Part shown: one piece after another, positions 16,361-25,191 of the stretch
Numbering within the stretch: position 1 is the first letter of the stretch
How the letters are laid out: each line of letters starts with the position of its first letter
Assembly: GCA_964292695.1 (NCBI GenBank)
Contig: CAXYWB010000010.1
Span: 1-42,195, forward strand
Source: UPXZ01 sp018055865
Lineage (GTDB): Bacteria > Bacteroidota > Bacteroidia > Bacteroidales > Paludibacteraceae
Direction: 5' to 3'
DNA length: 42,195 nt
Made by a program: the position numbers and the translations under genes
The notes under the pieces: generated by a model
Seen by the model: the letters and a program-made list of their open reading frames with translations, nothing else
Database searches by the model: none
What the model was told of the DNA's origin: nothing

Positions 16361-16692
16361 AAGAAAATGTAGCTTTCGAGGATTTCGGGAAACTGGATAT
16401 CCGGGTCGGAACAGTGCTTGAATGCACCAAAGTACCGAAAGCAGATAAATTACTTCAATTCAGACTGGACGACGGAATGGGCGGACGCACAATTCTCTCG
16501 GGCATTGCCGCTTACTACCCCAATCCGGAAGAACTGGCAGGCACGCAGGTGCTTTTCATTGCCAATTTTGCACCCCGCAAACTCAGAGGCATTGACAGCG
16601 AAGGGATGATACTATCGGCTGAAAATCCGGATGGTACACTCACACTTGTAAGGCCGGGCGAGAAACTGACCAACGGATCGGTGGTGGTGTAA
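16357..16692 (+). CDS. Methionyl-tRNA synthetase C-terminal tRNA-binding domain (separate frame)
   Basis: The 111 residues form the EMAPII/Trbp111-like OB fold that normally ends MetG: FGKLDIRVGTVLECTKVPKADKL, given as LDIRVGTVLECTKVPKADK, then ILSGIA, and APRKLRGIDSEGMILSAE. This domain dimerises and binds the outside corner of tRNA. The only available start at the break is GTG 16357, which overlaps the metG stop (GTGA). The frame is closed by TAA at 16324-16326, so any frameshift joining the parts must fall within 16327-16360. No purine-rich ribosome-binding site precedes the GTG. It could work as a free tRNA-binding protein made by translational coupling, or be the detached tail of a broken metG. 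Confidence 0.85.
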   Translation: MKENVAFEDFGKLDIRVGTVLECTKVPKADKLLQFRLDDGMGGRTILSGIAAYYPNPEELAGTQVLFIANFAPRKLRGIDSEGMILSAENPDGTLTLVRPGEKLTNGSVVV

Positions 16693-16707
16693 TTTCGGCT
16701 AAAAAAA

Positions 16708-18777
16708 TCATTCAATTACCTTCGCGTCAACTTCCTTATTCAGTTCCGGATAAGTAATTCGGGAATGGTAAATATTTTTAATCTTGTCGGCAAGCACTTT
16801 TTTTACCGTTTCCACATCTTTGAAACTGATGGGTGCATCTTTCAGCTGACCATCAGCTATTTGTGAATTGATCATACTGTCTACCATATTGCTGATGCTC
16901 ATTTCTGTGTACTCATCCAGGGTACGCGAACGGGCTTCAACTGCATCCGACATCATTAGGATGGCCGTTTCCTTGCTGAAAGGAAGAGGCCCGGGATAGG
17001 TAAATTTCTCATCATTGGGTGTTACTCCCGGATTGTCGTTGATGAATGAATTATAAAAAAATCTCGTTTTGGTTCGTCCGTGGTGTGTAGTGATAAATCC
17101 GATAATCTGATCCGGCAATCCGTTTTTCCTAGCCAGTGTAACACCATCCGACACATGCTTAATAATGGCCTGAGCAGCATCCTCGTGGCTCATTTCCATC
17201 AACGGATTGTCACCACCCACCTGATTCTCAATAAAATACTCCGGATTCAACATTTTGCCAATGTCGTGATACAAAGCTCCTGTACGTACAAGTAAACTGT
17301 TGGCCCCGATTTTTTTGGCAGCTTCTGTGGCCAGATTGGACACCTGAAGCGAATGCTGAAATGTTCCGGGAGCATTTTCTGCAAATTTAATCATCAGATC
17401 GCTGTTAATGTTAGTAAGCTCTACAAGTGTAATGGCAGAAATGAGATTGAATATTTTTTCAAAAATATAAATGAGCACATAAGCCAACAGCAGCAGTGCC
17501 GAACTTATGGCAAAATAAACTATCGGCAGAAAATAAATACGATTGATGGCTCCTTCGGATACCAATTCGGTAGCCAGATACACTACTGAATAGCTTATAA
17601 AAATATAAAAGGCTGTTTGGGTAAGTTGCGAACGGGCTGTAAGGTCTTTCAAACCGGATACAGCAGTCATGCCGGCCATGATCTGTAACACGATGAATGT
17701 GAACGGATTATCGACCATGAAAGAGACAATCAAAATAGTGATAAAATGGGCAAAAAGTGCAGTTCGGGAATCAAAAAACACACGTATTATGATTGGGAGC
17801 ATCGTGAATGGCACAATATAGATACCCAGACTGGTAAACTTAAGTACAAGTGATGAAATGGATACAATAAATAAAATCATCAGAGCTATGAAAATCAGAT
17901 GATTCAGGTTTTCGAAAAGATTGAGTCTGAAAAGATACAAATAAAGAGCAAGCAACATTATGAGTCCGATGACAATTATCAATTCTCCAATTATCACATA
18001 CCCCGATTCCTTAAATGCAGTATTTCTTCTCTGAGTTTCGATTTTCATCGAGTTCAGAATTGAATAAGCTCCCGGCGACACTATTTCGCCTCTGTCTATA
18101 ATTTTTTCACCGGTTTGAACCATTCCGGAAGTTAGCGACAGATTTTTCACCATATCTTCCTTTACATTTTGAGAAGTGATGCTATCGTACCGTAAATTGT
18201 CGACTAAAAACAAGTTCAGATTGTACGAGTTCAAGTCCTGGATCGTGATATAATCAGGTTTATTCAGTATAAGCTCTTCGTATGCCGATTTGGGTGTGTA
18301 AATTTCATCCGTAGAAAGTAAATCGGTTTTCCTGCCATCACGAACAATAGCGATGTTTTTTCTTTTATTCATCAGTAGTTGTTCATAAATTCCTGAAGTA
18401 ACCACCCCTTTACTGTAAATATCCCGAAATTTTCTTTCTACATAGGCAGTATATTTGGGTTCTTCCTGATTTTTATTTTTCCAGTCGCTGAGCCACTTGC
18501 CGAGCTGCTGGTCAGCCACCTTTTCATCGTATATAAAGTAAGGCGTGTAGGTGGAGAGAAGTTCCTTTCTGTCGGCTTCCAGCTGTTCATCAGTCTTGTA
18601 AATAGGAAAATCGAACGAAGCAGTGATGAGTTCATAGGACCACGGTTTTCCTATCTCATACTGATACTTAAACTTGTTGTCTTTGGGAAATAGCAGGACG
18701 ATAATCACCACTAATGAAACAAAAAGTCCAATTCTGGTAAGTAGGTTTATTTTTTCTTTCGTAATTTGAATAGCCAT
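16708..18777 (-). CDS. PgpH-like membrane HD phosphodiesterase (7TM-HD family)
   Basis: The 689-residue protein has an N-terminal membrane anchor (about 13-30) and a large extracytoplasmic domain (about 35-255) of the 7TMR-HDED type. A block of seven membrane segments follows (about 258-460), and then a cytoplasmic HD domain (about 475-650). The HD motif YHDIGKM has H504 and D505, and a second metal-binding stretch is TTHHGRT. This is the architecture of PgpH, which hydrolyses cyclic di-AMP in Listeria. The same activity is likely but not shown here. No diadenylate cyclase gene is in the window. The gene ends 15 bp from the converging MetG tail. Its start is divergent from the NlpC/P60 gene. 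Confidence 0.88.
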   Translation of the reverse strand: MAIQITKEKINLLTRIGLFVSLVVIIVLLFPKDNKFKYQYEIGKPWSYELITASFDFPIYKTDEQLEADRKELLSTYTPYFIYDEKVADQQLGKWLSDWKNKNQEEPKYTAYVERKFRDIYSKGVVTSGIYEQLLMNKRKNIAIVRDGRKTDLLSTDEIYTPKSAYEELILNKPDYITIQDLNSYNLNLFLVDNLRYDSITSQNVKEDMVKNLSLTSGMVQTGEKIIDRGEIVSPGAYSILNSMKIETQRRNTAFKESGYVIIGELIIVIGLIMLLALYLYLFRLNLFENLNHLIFIALMILFIVSISSLVLKFTSLGIYIVPFTMLPIIIRVFFDSRTALFAHFITILIVSFMVDNPFTFIVLQIMAGMTAVSGLKDLTARSQLTQTAFYIFISYSVVYLATELVSEGAINRIYFLPIVYFAISSALLLLAYVLIYIFEKIFNLISAITLVELTNINSDLMIKFAENAPGTFQHSLQVSNLATEAAKKIGANSLLVRTGALYHDIGKMLNPEYFIENQVGGDNPLMEMSHEDAAQAIIKHVSDGVTLARKNGLPDQIIGFITTHHGRTKTRFFYNSFINDNPGVTPNDEKFTYPGPLPFSKETAILMMSDAVEARSRTLDEYTEMSISNMVDSMINSQIADGQLKDAPISFKDVETVKKVLADKIKNIYHSRITYPELNKEVDAKVIE

Positions 18778-18888
18778 GATTCTTTTTTTAATCCGGATAG
18801 CGACTTATCAAAAACACAATTCATCGGATAAGTTTTTACAAAACTATAAAAAAAACAAGAATAATAGCCGATTTGTTTTAAGTTTATT

Positions 18889-18896
18889 TATTTTTG
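18889..18896 (+). promoter_or_regulatory. -7 box (TATTTTTG) of the NlpC/P60 gene
   Basis: TATTTTTG matches TAnnTTTG and lies 35 nt before ATG 18932. It rules against the earlier in-frame start at 18776, which would lie far upstream of the transcript. Confidence 0.55.
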
Positions 18897-18931
18897 TAAA
18901 AAATTACACATCAAATTTCAAAAAAACGGAC

Positions 18932-19705
18932 ATGTTTACCATCATCACATCCCCTCTCGTTCCTTTGCGTGCCGAAGCCGGAGATCAGTACGAAATGGTC
19001 TCACAATTGCTTTTCGGTCAGCAAATTGAGATTCTTGAAACTGCCGAAAACTGGTATTTTATCAAAAATCTGGCCGACGGTTACACGGGCTGGATAAGCA
19101 GGAAAAGCGTTCATGCAAAATATTTCACCACAGCTGTTGCTGACACGTCACATTTCTCGGCATCCAAAACTCCAATCGTAGTATGCTTCAAGACTTCGAG
19201 TGTTGAGAAAATAACTCTTCCGGGCGGAAGCATGCTCCCTCCGGTTGTCCATGATCAATTCGAATTGCAGGGTGAAATCTTCCAGATAGCTCAATTTGAG
19301 CCTGTTTATACCAAGAGCAGCAATTCACAGTTCATTGTGGAGTTGGCACTCCAGTTTATCAATGCACCCTATCTCTGGGGTGGCAAAAGTCTGTTCGGAA
19401 TAGATTGTTCAGGGTTGACTCAGGTGGTCTTTTCGATGGCCGGTATCATTCTGCCCCGTGACGCCTCACAGCAGGTAGAACTTGGCACTGTGGTTGATTT
19501 TCTGGCCGAAGTTCAACCCGGTGATTTGGCTTTTTTTGAAAACTCCGAAGGAACGATTAACCACGTTGGGATTCTGATTAATTCACATCAAATCATTCAT
19601 GCTTCCGGTTGTGTAAAAAAGGAAATAATTGATTCTCAAGGAATTATTTCATCCCAAACCGGAGAATACAGTCACCATCTGCGGATAATCAAACGGGTAT
19701 TATAA
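18932..19705 (+). CDS. SH3-domain C40 peptidase (NlpC/P60 cell-wall hydrolase)
   Basis: Started at ATG 18932 (MFTIITSPLVPLRAEAG) the protein has 257 residues. Residues about 1-70 and 80-125 look like two bacterial SH3-type domains (WYFIKNLADGYTGWIS). The NlpC/P60 domain covers about 130-257. Its catalytic cysteine is C159 in IDCSGLT, with H211 in INHVGIL and H223 in IIHASG completing the triad. Such enzymes cut D-Glu/mesoDAP bonds in murein peptides. In Bacteroidota of this size they often act on recycled muropeptides. No signal peptide is evident at this start, so it may be cytoplasmic. The following DUF4252 gene is 57 bp away on the same strand. Confidence 0.88.
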   Translation: MFTIITSPLVPLRAEAGDQYEMVSQLLFGQQIEILETAENWYFIKNLADGYTGWISRKSVHAKYFTTAVADTSHFSASKTPIVVCFKTSSVEKITLPGGSMLPPVVHDQFELQGEIFQIAQFEPVYTKSSNSQFIVELALQFINAPYLWGGKSLFGIDCSGLTQVVFSMAGIILPRDASQQVELGTVVDFLAEVQPGDLAFFENSEGTINHVGILINSHQIIHASGCVKKEIIDSQGIISSQTGEYSHHLRIIKRVL

Positions 19706-19762
19706 TTTGGAACAGATTTTGATAATATGTATAAGTTGAACACTTTAACAATTTATATAAAA

Positions 19763-20269
19763 ATGAAAAAGACTTTATCAATTTTTGCTGTTCTGGTTCT
19801 ATTTTCGACTGTGGTTCAGGCTCAGTCGCTCGACAAACTATTCAGAAAATACGCTGACGATGAGCGCTTTGAATACACCTCCATAGGAAAAGGGATGTTG
19901 GGTTTTGCTTCCATTTTTGCGGATTACAGCATTCTGACCGAAGGTCAGATGGAAAAAATTACAGGATTCAAAATGCTCAAACTCGAAAAAGATTCAGCCT
20001 ATCAGGAATTGGCTGAAAAATTCATGAATGATATTGACGCCATAATCGAAAAAGGCGATTTTGAAACATCACTTGTAAAACGGGAGAAAGACAGGCGAAT
20101 TTATGTGTACAAACGGGTGGACAAAAGAGCAAACGCCGACATGCTGCTGCTTTCGAAAAGTAATACGGGAATTAACTTTGTGTGGTTGAAAGGAAAGACA
20201 AGCGACGAAGAAATGGACAGAATTCAATTCGAAAAAGAGCGTCAGGCAAAAGAAGAAGACATATTGTGA
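19763..20269 (+). CDS. DUF4252 secreted protein
   Basis: From ATG 19763 the protein has 168 residues and a clear signal peptide (MKKTLSIFAVLVLFSTVVQAQ). An upstream in-frame ATG at 19727 would put 12 polar residues before the signal and is unlikely. The mature part is small and rich in Lys, Glu and Asp, with the KLFRKYADDERFEYTSIGKG opening typical of DUF4252 proteins in Bacteroidota, given here as KYADDERFEYTSIGKGM. No lipobox is present, so it is periplasmic or surface-exposed. Function is unknown. In other Bacteroidota, relatives sit beside sigma/anti-sigma genes; no such genes are here. Confidence 0.75.
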   Translation: MKKTLSIFAVLVLFSTVVQAQSLDKLFRKYADDERFEYTSIGKGMLGFASIFADYSILTEGQMEKITGFKMLKLEKDSAYQELAEKFMNDIDAIIEKGDFETSLVKREKDRRIYVYKRVDKRANADMLLLSKSNTGINFVWLKGKTSDEEMDRIQFEKERQAKEEDIL

Positions 20270-20287
20270 TTCAAACAATTTATTAAT

Positions 20288-20325
20288 AAAAAAGACCGGT
20301 ATTTTTTTATATCGGTCTTTTTTAT
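20288..20325. terminator. Bidirectional terminator between DUF4252 and LysE-like genes
   Basis: A-rich and T-rich flanks surround the arms AAAAAGACCG and CGGTCTTTTT with a loop of about 14 nt that can extend the stem by TAT/ATA. It serves two converging genes. Confidence 0.85.
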
Positions 20326-20951
20326 TTGAAAACAGTCAGTAAGGTTCCGAAAATCCCGAGAGACATGATTACACTACCCGTAATTCGGTTTATCAACTTC
20401 AGACCACGGATATTGAACCGATTGCGAAAGCGACTGACAAAAAAAGTGAGTAAAAGCCACCAGGAAAATGAGCCGGCAAATATAGCCGCCAGCCCCACTA
20501 TAAGTCCATAAACAGGAGTTTCGGCTGAAACGAAATTAAGGTGAGAAAACAAAGCAATCAGCACAAAAAGTATGAGCGGATTGGAGAGTGTGAGTCCAAA
20601 AGAAGAGATAAAATCGTTCAAAAGCGAATGTTCTACCGGTTTTTCGTGTGGTAGCGGCTGAGCCATCGGATTGGAACGAAAAATCCATATTCCGAAAAAA
20701 AGGATTACAATGCTGCCAATTATCTGAATTTCAAATCGATGCAACTCGATTATATCTATGACAAAATTCAAAAAAAACAGCGTAATGACCGAATATACAA
20801 TATCTGAAGCAGTACCTCCCAGCCCCGTCACCAATCCGTGTTTTTGTCCCCGGTTCAGGGTACGCTGAATAGCAAGCATAGCTACAGGACCTAACGGCAT
20901 AGAAGCACTTAATCCAATAATGATTCCTTTGACAAATATATCAATCAGCAT
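20322..20951 (-). CDS. LysE-family translocator
   Basis: The 209-residue protein has about six hydrophobic segments. The N-terminal GLSASMPLGPVAMLAIQRTL matches the conserved first helix of LysE/RhtB amino-acid exporters, seen here as SMPLGPVAMLAIQRTLNRG. A second family hallmark, SFGLTLSNPLILFV, lies in the fourth helix region. These proteins export amino acids or their analogues across the inner membrane. The substrate cannot be told. A small membrane-protein gene lies 62 bp upstream on the same strand and may be co-transcribed. Confidence 0.85.
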   Translation of the reverse strand: MLIDIFVKGIIIGLSASMPLGPVAMLAIQRTLNRGQKHGLVTGLGGTASDIVYSVITLFFLNFVIDIIELHRFEIQIIGSIVILFFGIWIFRSNPMAQPLPHEKPVEHSLLNDFISSFGLTLSNPLILFVLIALFSHLNFVSAETPVYGLIVGLAAIFAGSFSWWLLLTFFVSRFRNRFNIRGLKLINRITGSVIMSLGIFGTLLTVFK

Positions 20952-21013
20952 ACTAAATCAACTATATGTTAACGTTTACTTTTGACGAAAAAGACTTCAT
21001 TTTTTTGATTTTT

Positions 21014-21235
21014 CTATCTTTTTCTGCATTTGGTCCATAATACAATTCCACCTGCTAAAATCAATAATCCTACTCCGGTATTTCGATAAAATATGTTTTT
21101 GACTTCTTTGCTGGTTAGCGAAAATTCGTAACCAAGCAAATCGAAACTCTTATTTTTGCCGGCATACTCCCTAATGCTCAGCATACTGACCAGGCTGCCT
21201 GCCAAAATTAAAAAAACGGCAATAAATTTTTTCAT
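21014..21235 (-). CDS. Small two-helix membrane protein, unknown function
   Basis: This 73-residue ORF has a hydrophobic N-terminal segment (about 4-22), a polar middle (about 23-50, KNKSFDLLGYEFSLTSKE) and a second hydrophobic segment (about 52-67) ending in basic WTKCRKR. The layout is like small DUF3185-type proteins, but I cannot confirm the family. It could be a genuine small membrane protein upstream of the LysE-like gene. Good membrane topology and a plausible ATG support coding. Confidence 0.55.
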   Translation of the reverse strand: MKKFIAVFLILAGSLVSMLSIREYAGKNKSFDLLGYEFSLTSKEVKNIFYRNTGVGLLILAGGIVLWTKCRKR

Positions 21236-21328
21236 AAAACAGTGAAAAATTTTTTATTCGTTGAAGATTTAGCTGAACGATTTACGTATTTACCGGAATT
21301 TCAGATAGATAATCCGTATCTGACAAGA

Positions 21329-22651
21329 TTAAAGCAGATTGCTGGCAAGCTCAGACAAGTAGCTTCTTTCGCCTTTTATCAGATTGACATGTGCAAAAAT
21401 ATCCTGTCCGCGCATGCGGTCAATCATGTAAACCAACCCGTTGGAATGCATATCAAGATAAGGTGAGTCAATCTGCTGTATATCACCGGTTAAAACAATT
21501 TTCGTGCCTTCACCGGCTCTGGTTATGATTGTTTTTACTTCATGCGGAGTCAGATTTTGAGCCTCATCTACAATGAAGAATGTTTCATTCAGACTTCGTC
21601 CGCGAATATAGGCAAGTGCCTCTATTACAAGCTGTTCGTTTCGTTGCAATTCTTCCAGCAGTTTCATTTCTTTTCCCTGATAGGAGAAATTGTGTTTTAT
21701 TACGTTCAGATTATCGAAAAGTGGCTGCATGTAGGGCGCTATTTTATGCTGTTCGTCGCCCGGAAGATAACCGAGGTCCTTGTTTGAAAGAGCTACAATA
21801 GGCCTTGCCAGAAGAATTTGTTTGTACGATTCGTTCTTTTGTAATGCAGCTGCTAGTGCTATCAGTGTTTTACCGGTTCCCGACTTTCCGGTCAACGCTA
21901 CCAGTTTCACTTCGTCGTCCAGAAGCACATTCATGGCAAATGCCTGCTCTGCATTTCGGGGTTCGATGCCGAAACTACGGGTTTTTTCTATCCGGATTAC
22001 TTTGCCCGACTGAGGTTGATACCTGGCCAGCACACTCGATCTGGAACTTCTAAGTACAAAACATTCCTGAGGCTCCACATCCGATTTAAAGTCAAATTCA
22101 TCGAGCAGAATACCTCCGTTGGCATACATCCGGTCTATCAGCTCCGGGGCCACATTTTCATACACTTCGTGATTTTTCTCGAATGCATTGAGATCAGTCA
22201 CCTTATCGTTGATGTAATCCTCGGCCAGAATACCCAGAGACAAAGCCTTCATTCTCAGATTAATATCTTTACTTATCAGTATTGTTTTGGAGGTTTTCTT
22301 CAGTTTGCCAATGTTGTAAGTGTCGGCCAGAATCCGGTGATCCGGTGTTTTTTCAGGAAAAACGGCTGAAATGGCTTCGGGATAACCATTTCCGGCAACA
22401 ATGAAGAGTTTTCCTTTACCATCGCCCAGGTCAGCTCCGTTTTTGAATAAATTGTCATTGGCTATCAAATCCAGCTCCCTGACAAATTCGCGTGCATTGA
22501 AATTAATCTGTTCATTTCCCTTTTTGAAGTGATCAAGCTCTTCGAGCACTACTATGGGGATGTAAATATCATTCTCCTCAAAATTATGTAAACAATTGTA
22601 ATCGTGTAAAATGACGTTTGTGTCGATGATAAAATTCTTTTTGTTCTTCAT
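21329..22651 (-). CDS. PhoH2-type protein: PIN domain plus PhoH ATPase
   Basis: The 440-residue protein starts with a PIN-type RNase fold (about 1-145; NFIIDTNVILHDYN carries the first acidic residues) and continues with a PhoH-type ATPase (about 220-440). Walker A is LTGKSGTGKTL and Walker B is FFIVDEAQNL. This PIN-PhoH fusion is PhoH2, described in mycobacteria and others as a sequence-specific RNA helicase/RNase. It is widespread in Bacteroidota as a single chromosomal copy. The gene stands alone, with no antitoxin-like small ORF directly upstream. Confidence 0.93.
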   Translation of the reverse strand: MKNKKNFIIDTNVILHDYNCLHNFEENDIYIPIVVLEELDHFKKGNEQINFNAREFVRELDLIANDNLFKNGADLGDGKGKLFIVAGNGYPEAISAVFPEKTPDHRILADTYNIGKLKKTSKTILISKDINLRMKALSLGILAEDYINDKVTDLNAFEKNHEVYENVAPELIDRMYANGGILLDEFDFKSDVEPQECFVLRSSRSSVLARYQPQSGKVIRIEKTRSFGIEPRNAEQAFAMNVLLDDEVKLVALTGKSGTGKTLIALAAALQKNESYKQILLARPIVALSNKDLGYLPGDEQHKIAPYMQPLFDNLNVIKHNFSYQGKEMKLLEELQRNEQLVIEALAYIRGRSLNETFFIVDEAQNLTPHEVKTIITRAGEGTKIVLTGDIQQIDSPYLDMHSNGLVYMIDRMRGQDIFAHVNLIKGERSYLSELASNLL

Positions 22652-22748
22652 AGTTCAGTATTCAATATTATCCGTTGAAAAAACACGTAAATTTACAGAA
22701 TAGTTTCAGGAATTAAACCGATATGGTGTTTTTTTATAAATTTGACGT

Positions 22749-22781
22749 AAAAAAAAAACCGACAGACAGTCTGTCGGTTTT
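22749..22781 (-). terminator. Terminator after the small sorting-domain gene
   Basis: The minus strand reads AAAACCGACAGAC, one base, GTCTGTCGGTTTT and then a T-run: a 13-bp perfect stem that opens slightly at the top. It starts 22 nt past the stop of the gene at 22803. Confidence 0.88.
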
Positions 22782-22802
22782 GATATTTTAGCCCGAAGGG
22801 AG

Positions 22803-23147
22803 TTACAGTATTATTTTTTGTGTAAATTTTCCTGTCCTAACGATGTAAATTCCTTTATTCAGATTCAGGGTTTCAGAGTTTCCTTTATAAACAAATGAAT
22901 AAACTTTGGCACCTAACACACTGTAAATATCTACCTGAGCTCCGATTTCAAGATTTTTGGCAGTCAGGATTTTACCGGTTAAGGTAAATTTTGGGGCATC
23001 TTCGTTGTCCGAAACAGACGCATTACTTTGTGAATAAACCGTTTCAGCTGACATTTTCTGCAAAGAAATCATGTTTTTGCCGGCCTGAATGCTCATCATT
23101 CCACAAATAAGTATTGATAATATAAGAGTAAATTTCTTCATAGGCAT
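22803..23147 (-). CDS. Tiny secreted protein with T9SS type A-like sorting domain
   Basis: The 114-residue protein consists of a signal peptide (about 1-22, MPMKKFTLILSILICGMMSIQAG), given here as KKFTLILSILICGMMSIQA, a short Ser/Asn/Asp-rich linker (about 25-50) and a C-terminal beta-rich domain (about 52-114). That domain has the hallmarks of type IX secretion sorting signals or the related DUF6383 class: VDIYSVLGAKVYSF, LNLNKGIYIVRTG and the terminal KFTQKIIL. Normally such a domain follows a large cargo domain; here there is essentially no cargo. Promoter-like CAAATATA (TATATTTG on the minus strand) sits at 23180-23187, and a strong terminator follows, so it looks like a complete transcription unit and not debris. 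Confidence 0.7.
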   Translation of the reverse strand: MPMKKFTLILSILICGMMSIQAGKNMISLQKMSAETVYSQSNASVSDNEDAPKFTLTGKILTAKNLEIGAQVDIYSVLGAKVYSFVYKGNSETLNLNKGIYIVRTGKFTQKIIL

Positions 23148-23179
23148 TTAATTATATACGTAATTTGCACTATTAGATA

Positions 23180-23187
23180 CAAATATA
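23180..23187 (-). promoter_or_regulatory. Possible -7 box of the small sorting-domain gene
   Basis: The minus strand reads TATATTTG, 33 nt before the start codon. A second candidate, TACTTTTG, is at 23191-23198, with ATTG 21 nt further upstream (23220-23223). Confidence 0.45.
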
Positions 23188-23343
23188 ATGCAAAAGTACA
23201 AAAAATGTTCTTTCTTTCACAATATTTTTTGTATTTAATGTAATAATTCAAATATTTGGCAGTTGAGAAAGGAGTTGTTCAGATTATTCATAAAACGGAT
23301 AAATTGGGCATTAAATCCTTATTAAACTTTGATTATAAATGAC

Positions 23344-23351
23344 TACCTTTG
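23344..23351 (+). promoter_or_regulatory. -7 box (TACCTTTG) of the glycogen synthase gene
   Basis: TACCTTTG lies 25 nt before ATG 23377 and excludes the non-ATG in-frame start at 23329. No -33 element at the canonical distance. Confidence 0.55.
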
Positions 23352-23376
23352 TACCTTGTTTTTTAAAGTTAAAACG

Positions 23377-25053
23377 ATGACAACTAAGCATACACCTGAG
23401 TATATTTTCGAAACAAGTTGGGAAGTTTGTAACATGGTGGGAGGTATCTACACCGTACTTTCTACGCGTGCGCGCACGCTTTGCGACAAATACGGCGACA
23501 AACTGATTTTCATAGGACCTGACATTTGGGAAAAAAGCGAATCTCCTTATTTTGAACCGGATAACGAACTGCTTAAAGAATGGAAAGATCATTTTATAAA
23601 CGAAACGGGACTTAACATCCGTACGGGAAGATGGAAAGTACACGGAAATCCGGTTACGATTTTAGTTGATTTTACTCCCATCTTTTATAAAAAAGACTCG
23701 ATTTACTCTCACATTTGGGAAGTATATGGCGTTGATTCGCTGCATGCGTATGGCGATTATGACGAATCATCCATGTTCGGCTATGCTACCGGTCTGGTGA
23801 TGGAAAGCTATTATCGCTTCCATAAACTGACCAAACGAAATAACGTAGTAGCGCATTTCAACGAATGGATGACTACTTTCGGGGCATTCTACATTCAGGA
23901 AAACGTACCTGAAATTGCAACTATTTTCACCACTCACGCCACTTCCATCGGCCGTTCCATAGCCGGGAATCATAAACCGCTGTACGATTATCTGAATGAA
24001 TACAACGGAGACCAAATGGCTTTTGAACTCAATATGGTTTCCAAACATTCCACTGAGAAAAAAGCGGCTCATACAGTTGATTGCTTCACTACGGTGAGTA
24101 AAATTACCGGACTTGAGTGCGCCCAACTTCTGGACAAAACACCGGATGTAATAACTCCAAATGGATTTGAAGACGATTTTGTTCCTACCGGAGATGTCTT
24201 TAATAATAAGCGAATGGCTGCACGAACCAGATTGAAACAAGTTGCCGAAGCACTTTTTGGGTACGAGCTACAACAAGACACCATATTTATAAGCACCGCA
24301 GGACGATACGAATTTAAGAATAAGGGAATCGATGTTTTCATTGAATCACTCAAACGATTATCGTTTCATCTACAATTGACACGAGAAGTCGTCGCATTTA
24401 TCATGGTTCCGGCACACATCAAGGGACCAAGGGCTGATTTGGCAGCTAAACTTGCCAATCCGGATGCCGACATGGACTACTGGAACAGGCAAACTACTCA
24501 CGATCTATTTGATTATCAATACGATAAAATCATCGAATCTTTACGCTGGTTTCATTTCTATAATTTAAGGAATGAAAAAGTGAAAGTTGTGTTTGTACCC
24601 TCCTATTTGAGCGGCAATGATGGAATTTTCAACATGGCTTACTGGGATTTACTCATCGGCATGGACATCAGCGTATTCCCCTCATATTACGAACCCTGGG
24701 GCTATACACCCCTTGAAAGCGTGGCATTTTCGGTACCCACTATTACTACAGACCTATCCGGATTCGGACAATGGGTAAAAGATCATTACAATAAAAAACA
24801 CGGAGCTGCAGTAGTGCATCGTTCTGATTACAACTTCTCGGAAGTGACAGATGCAATAACTGAGATTTTGGCGGAATTTATCAGCTTAAATAATAAAAAA
24901 ATGGATGAAGTAAGAAATCGGGCATTGGAAACATCCAAAAAAGCATTGTGGGAAGAATTTATTCAATACTATTACGAGGCTTACTCTATAGCATTGATTA
25001 ACAGAGACAAACGGTTGAAAAAAACACCTGAAAATACTTCGAATACGTTTTAA
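23377..25053 (+). CDS. Glycogen synthase, eukaryote-type (GT3) glycosyltransferase
   Basis: Started at ATG 23377 (MTTKHTPEYIFETSWEVCN), the protein has 558 residues. It lengthens alpha-1,4-glucan chains from a nucleotide-sugar donor. The opening EVCNMVGGIYTVLSTRA is the donor-binding glycine loop of the GT3 (animal/fungal glycogen synthase) family and not the KVGGL of bacterial GT5 GlgA. The C-terminal half holds YYEPWGYTPLESVAFSVPT, with the conserved E-x7-E pair of retaining GT-B enzymes (around 433-441), and TDLSGFGQWV. Bacteroidota are known to carry GT3-type synthases. The phosphorylase gene follows 138 bp downstream with its own promoter, so this is a storage-glucan module. UDP- or ADP-glucose preference cannot be read. 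Confidence 0.92.
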   Translation: MTTKHTPEYIFETSWEVCNMVGGIYTVLSTRARTLCDKYGDKLIFIGPDIWEKSESPYFEPDNELLKEWKDHFINETGLNIRTGRWKVHGNPVTILVDFTPIFYKKDSIYSHIWEVYGVDSLHAYGDYDESSMFGYATGLVMESYYRFHKLTKRNNVVAHFNEWMTTFGAFYIQENVPEIATIFTTHATSIGRSIAGNHKPLYDYLNEYNGDQMAFELNMVSKHSTEKKAAHTVDCFTTVSKITGLECAQLLDKTPDVITPNGFEDDFVPTGDVFNNKRMAARTRLKQVAEALFGYELQQDTIFISTAGRYEFKNKGIDVFIESLKRLSFHLQLTREVVAFIMVPAHIKGPRADLAAKLANPDADMDYWNRQTTHDLFDYQYDKIIESLRWFHFYNLRNEKVKVVFVPSYLSGNDGIFNMAYWDLLIGMDISVFPSYYEPWGYTPLESVAFSVPTITTDLSGFGQWVKDHYNKKHGAAVVHRSDYNFSEVTDAITEILAEFISLNNKKMDEVRNRALETSKKALWEEFIQYYYEAYSIALINRDKRLKKTPENTSNTF

Positions 25054-25084
25054 ATTTAATTCCCCACTATTTAACAAATTATTC

Positions 25085-25115
25085 ATTGTTTTTAAGAAAA
25101 TAATTTCTAATTTTG
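25085..25115 (+). promoter_or_regulatory. Promoter of the glucan phosphorylase gene
   Basis: ATTG at 25085-25088 and TAATTTTG at 25108-25115 are 19 nt apart, close to the canonical TTTG/N19/TAnnTTTG. The leader would be about 70 nt. Confidence 0.65.
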
Positions 25116-25191
25116 CCAATAAATATGCTATAAAACATATTTTTCGAGTAAAAACAACCAAAAAACATAACAAATCATTTCAAATATATAT

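Noticed and set aside
23311..23643. 110-codon minus-strand frame over the start of glycogen synthase
   Set aside because: It lies opposite a confidently recognised gene, has no recognisable domain and covers that gene's promoter.
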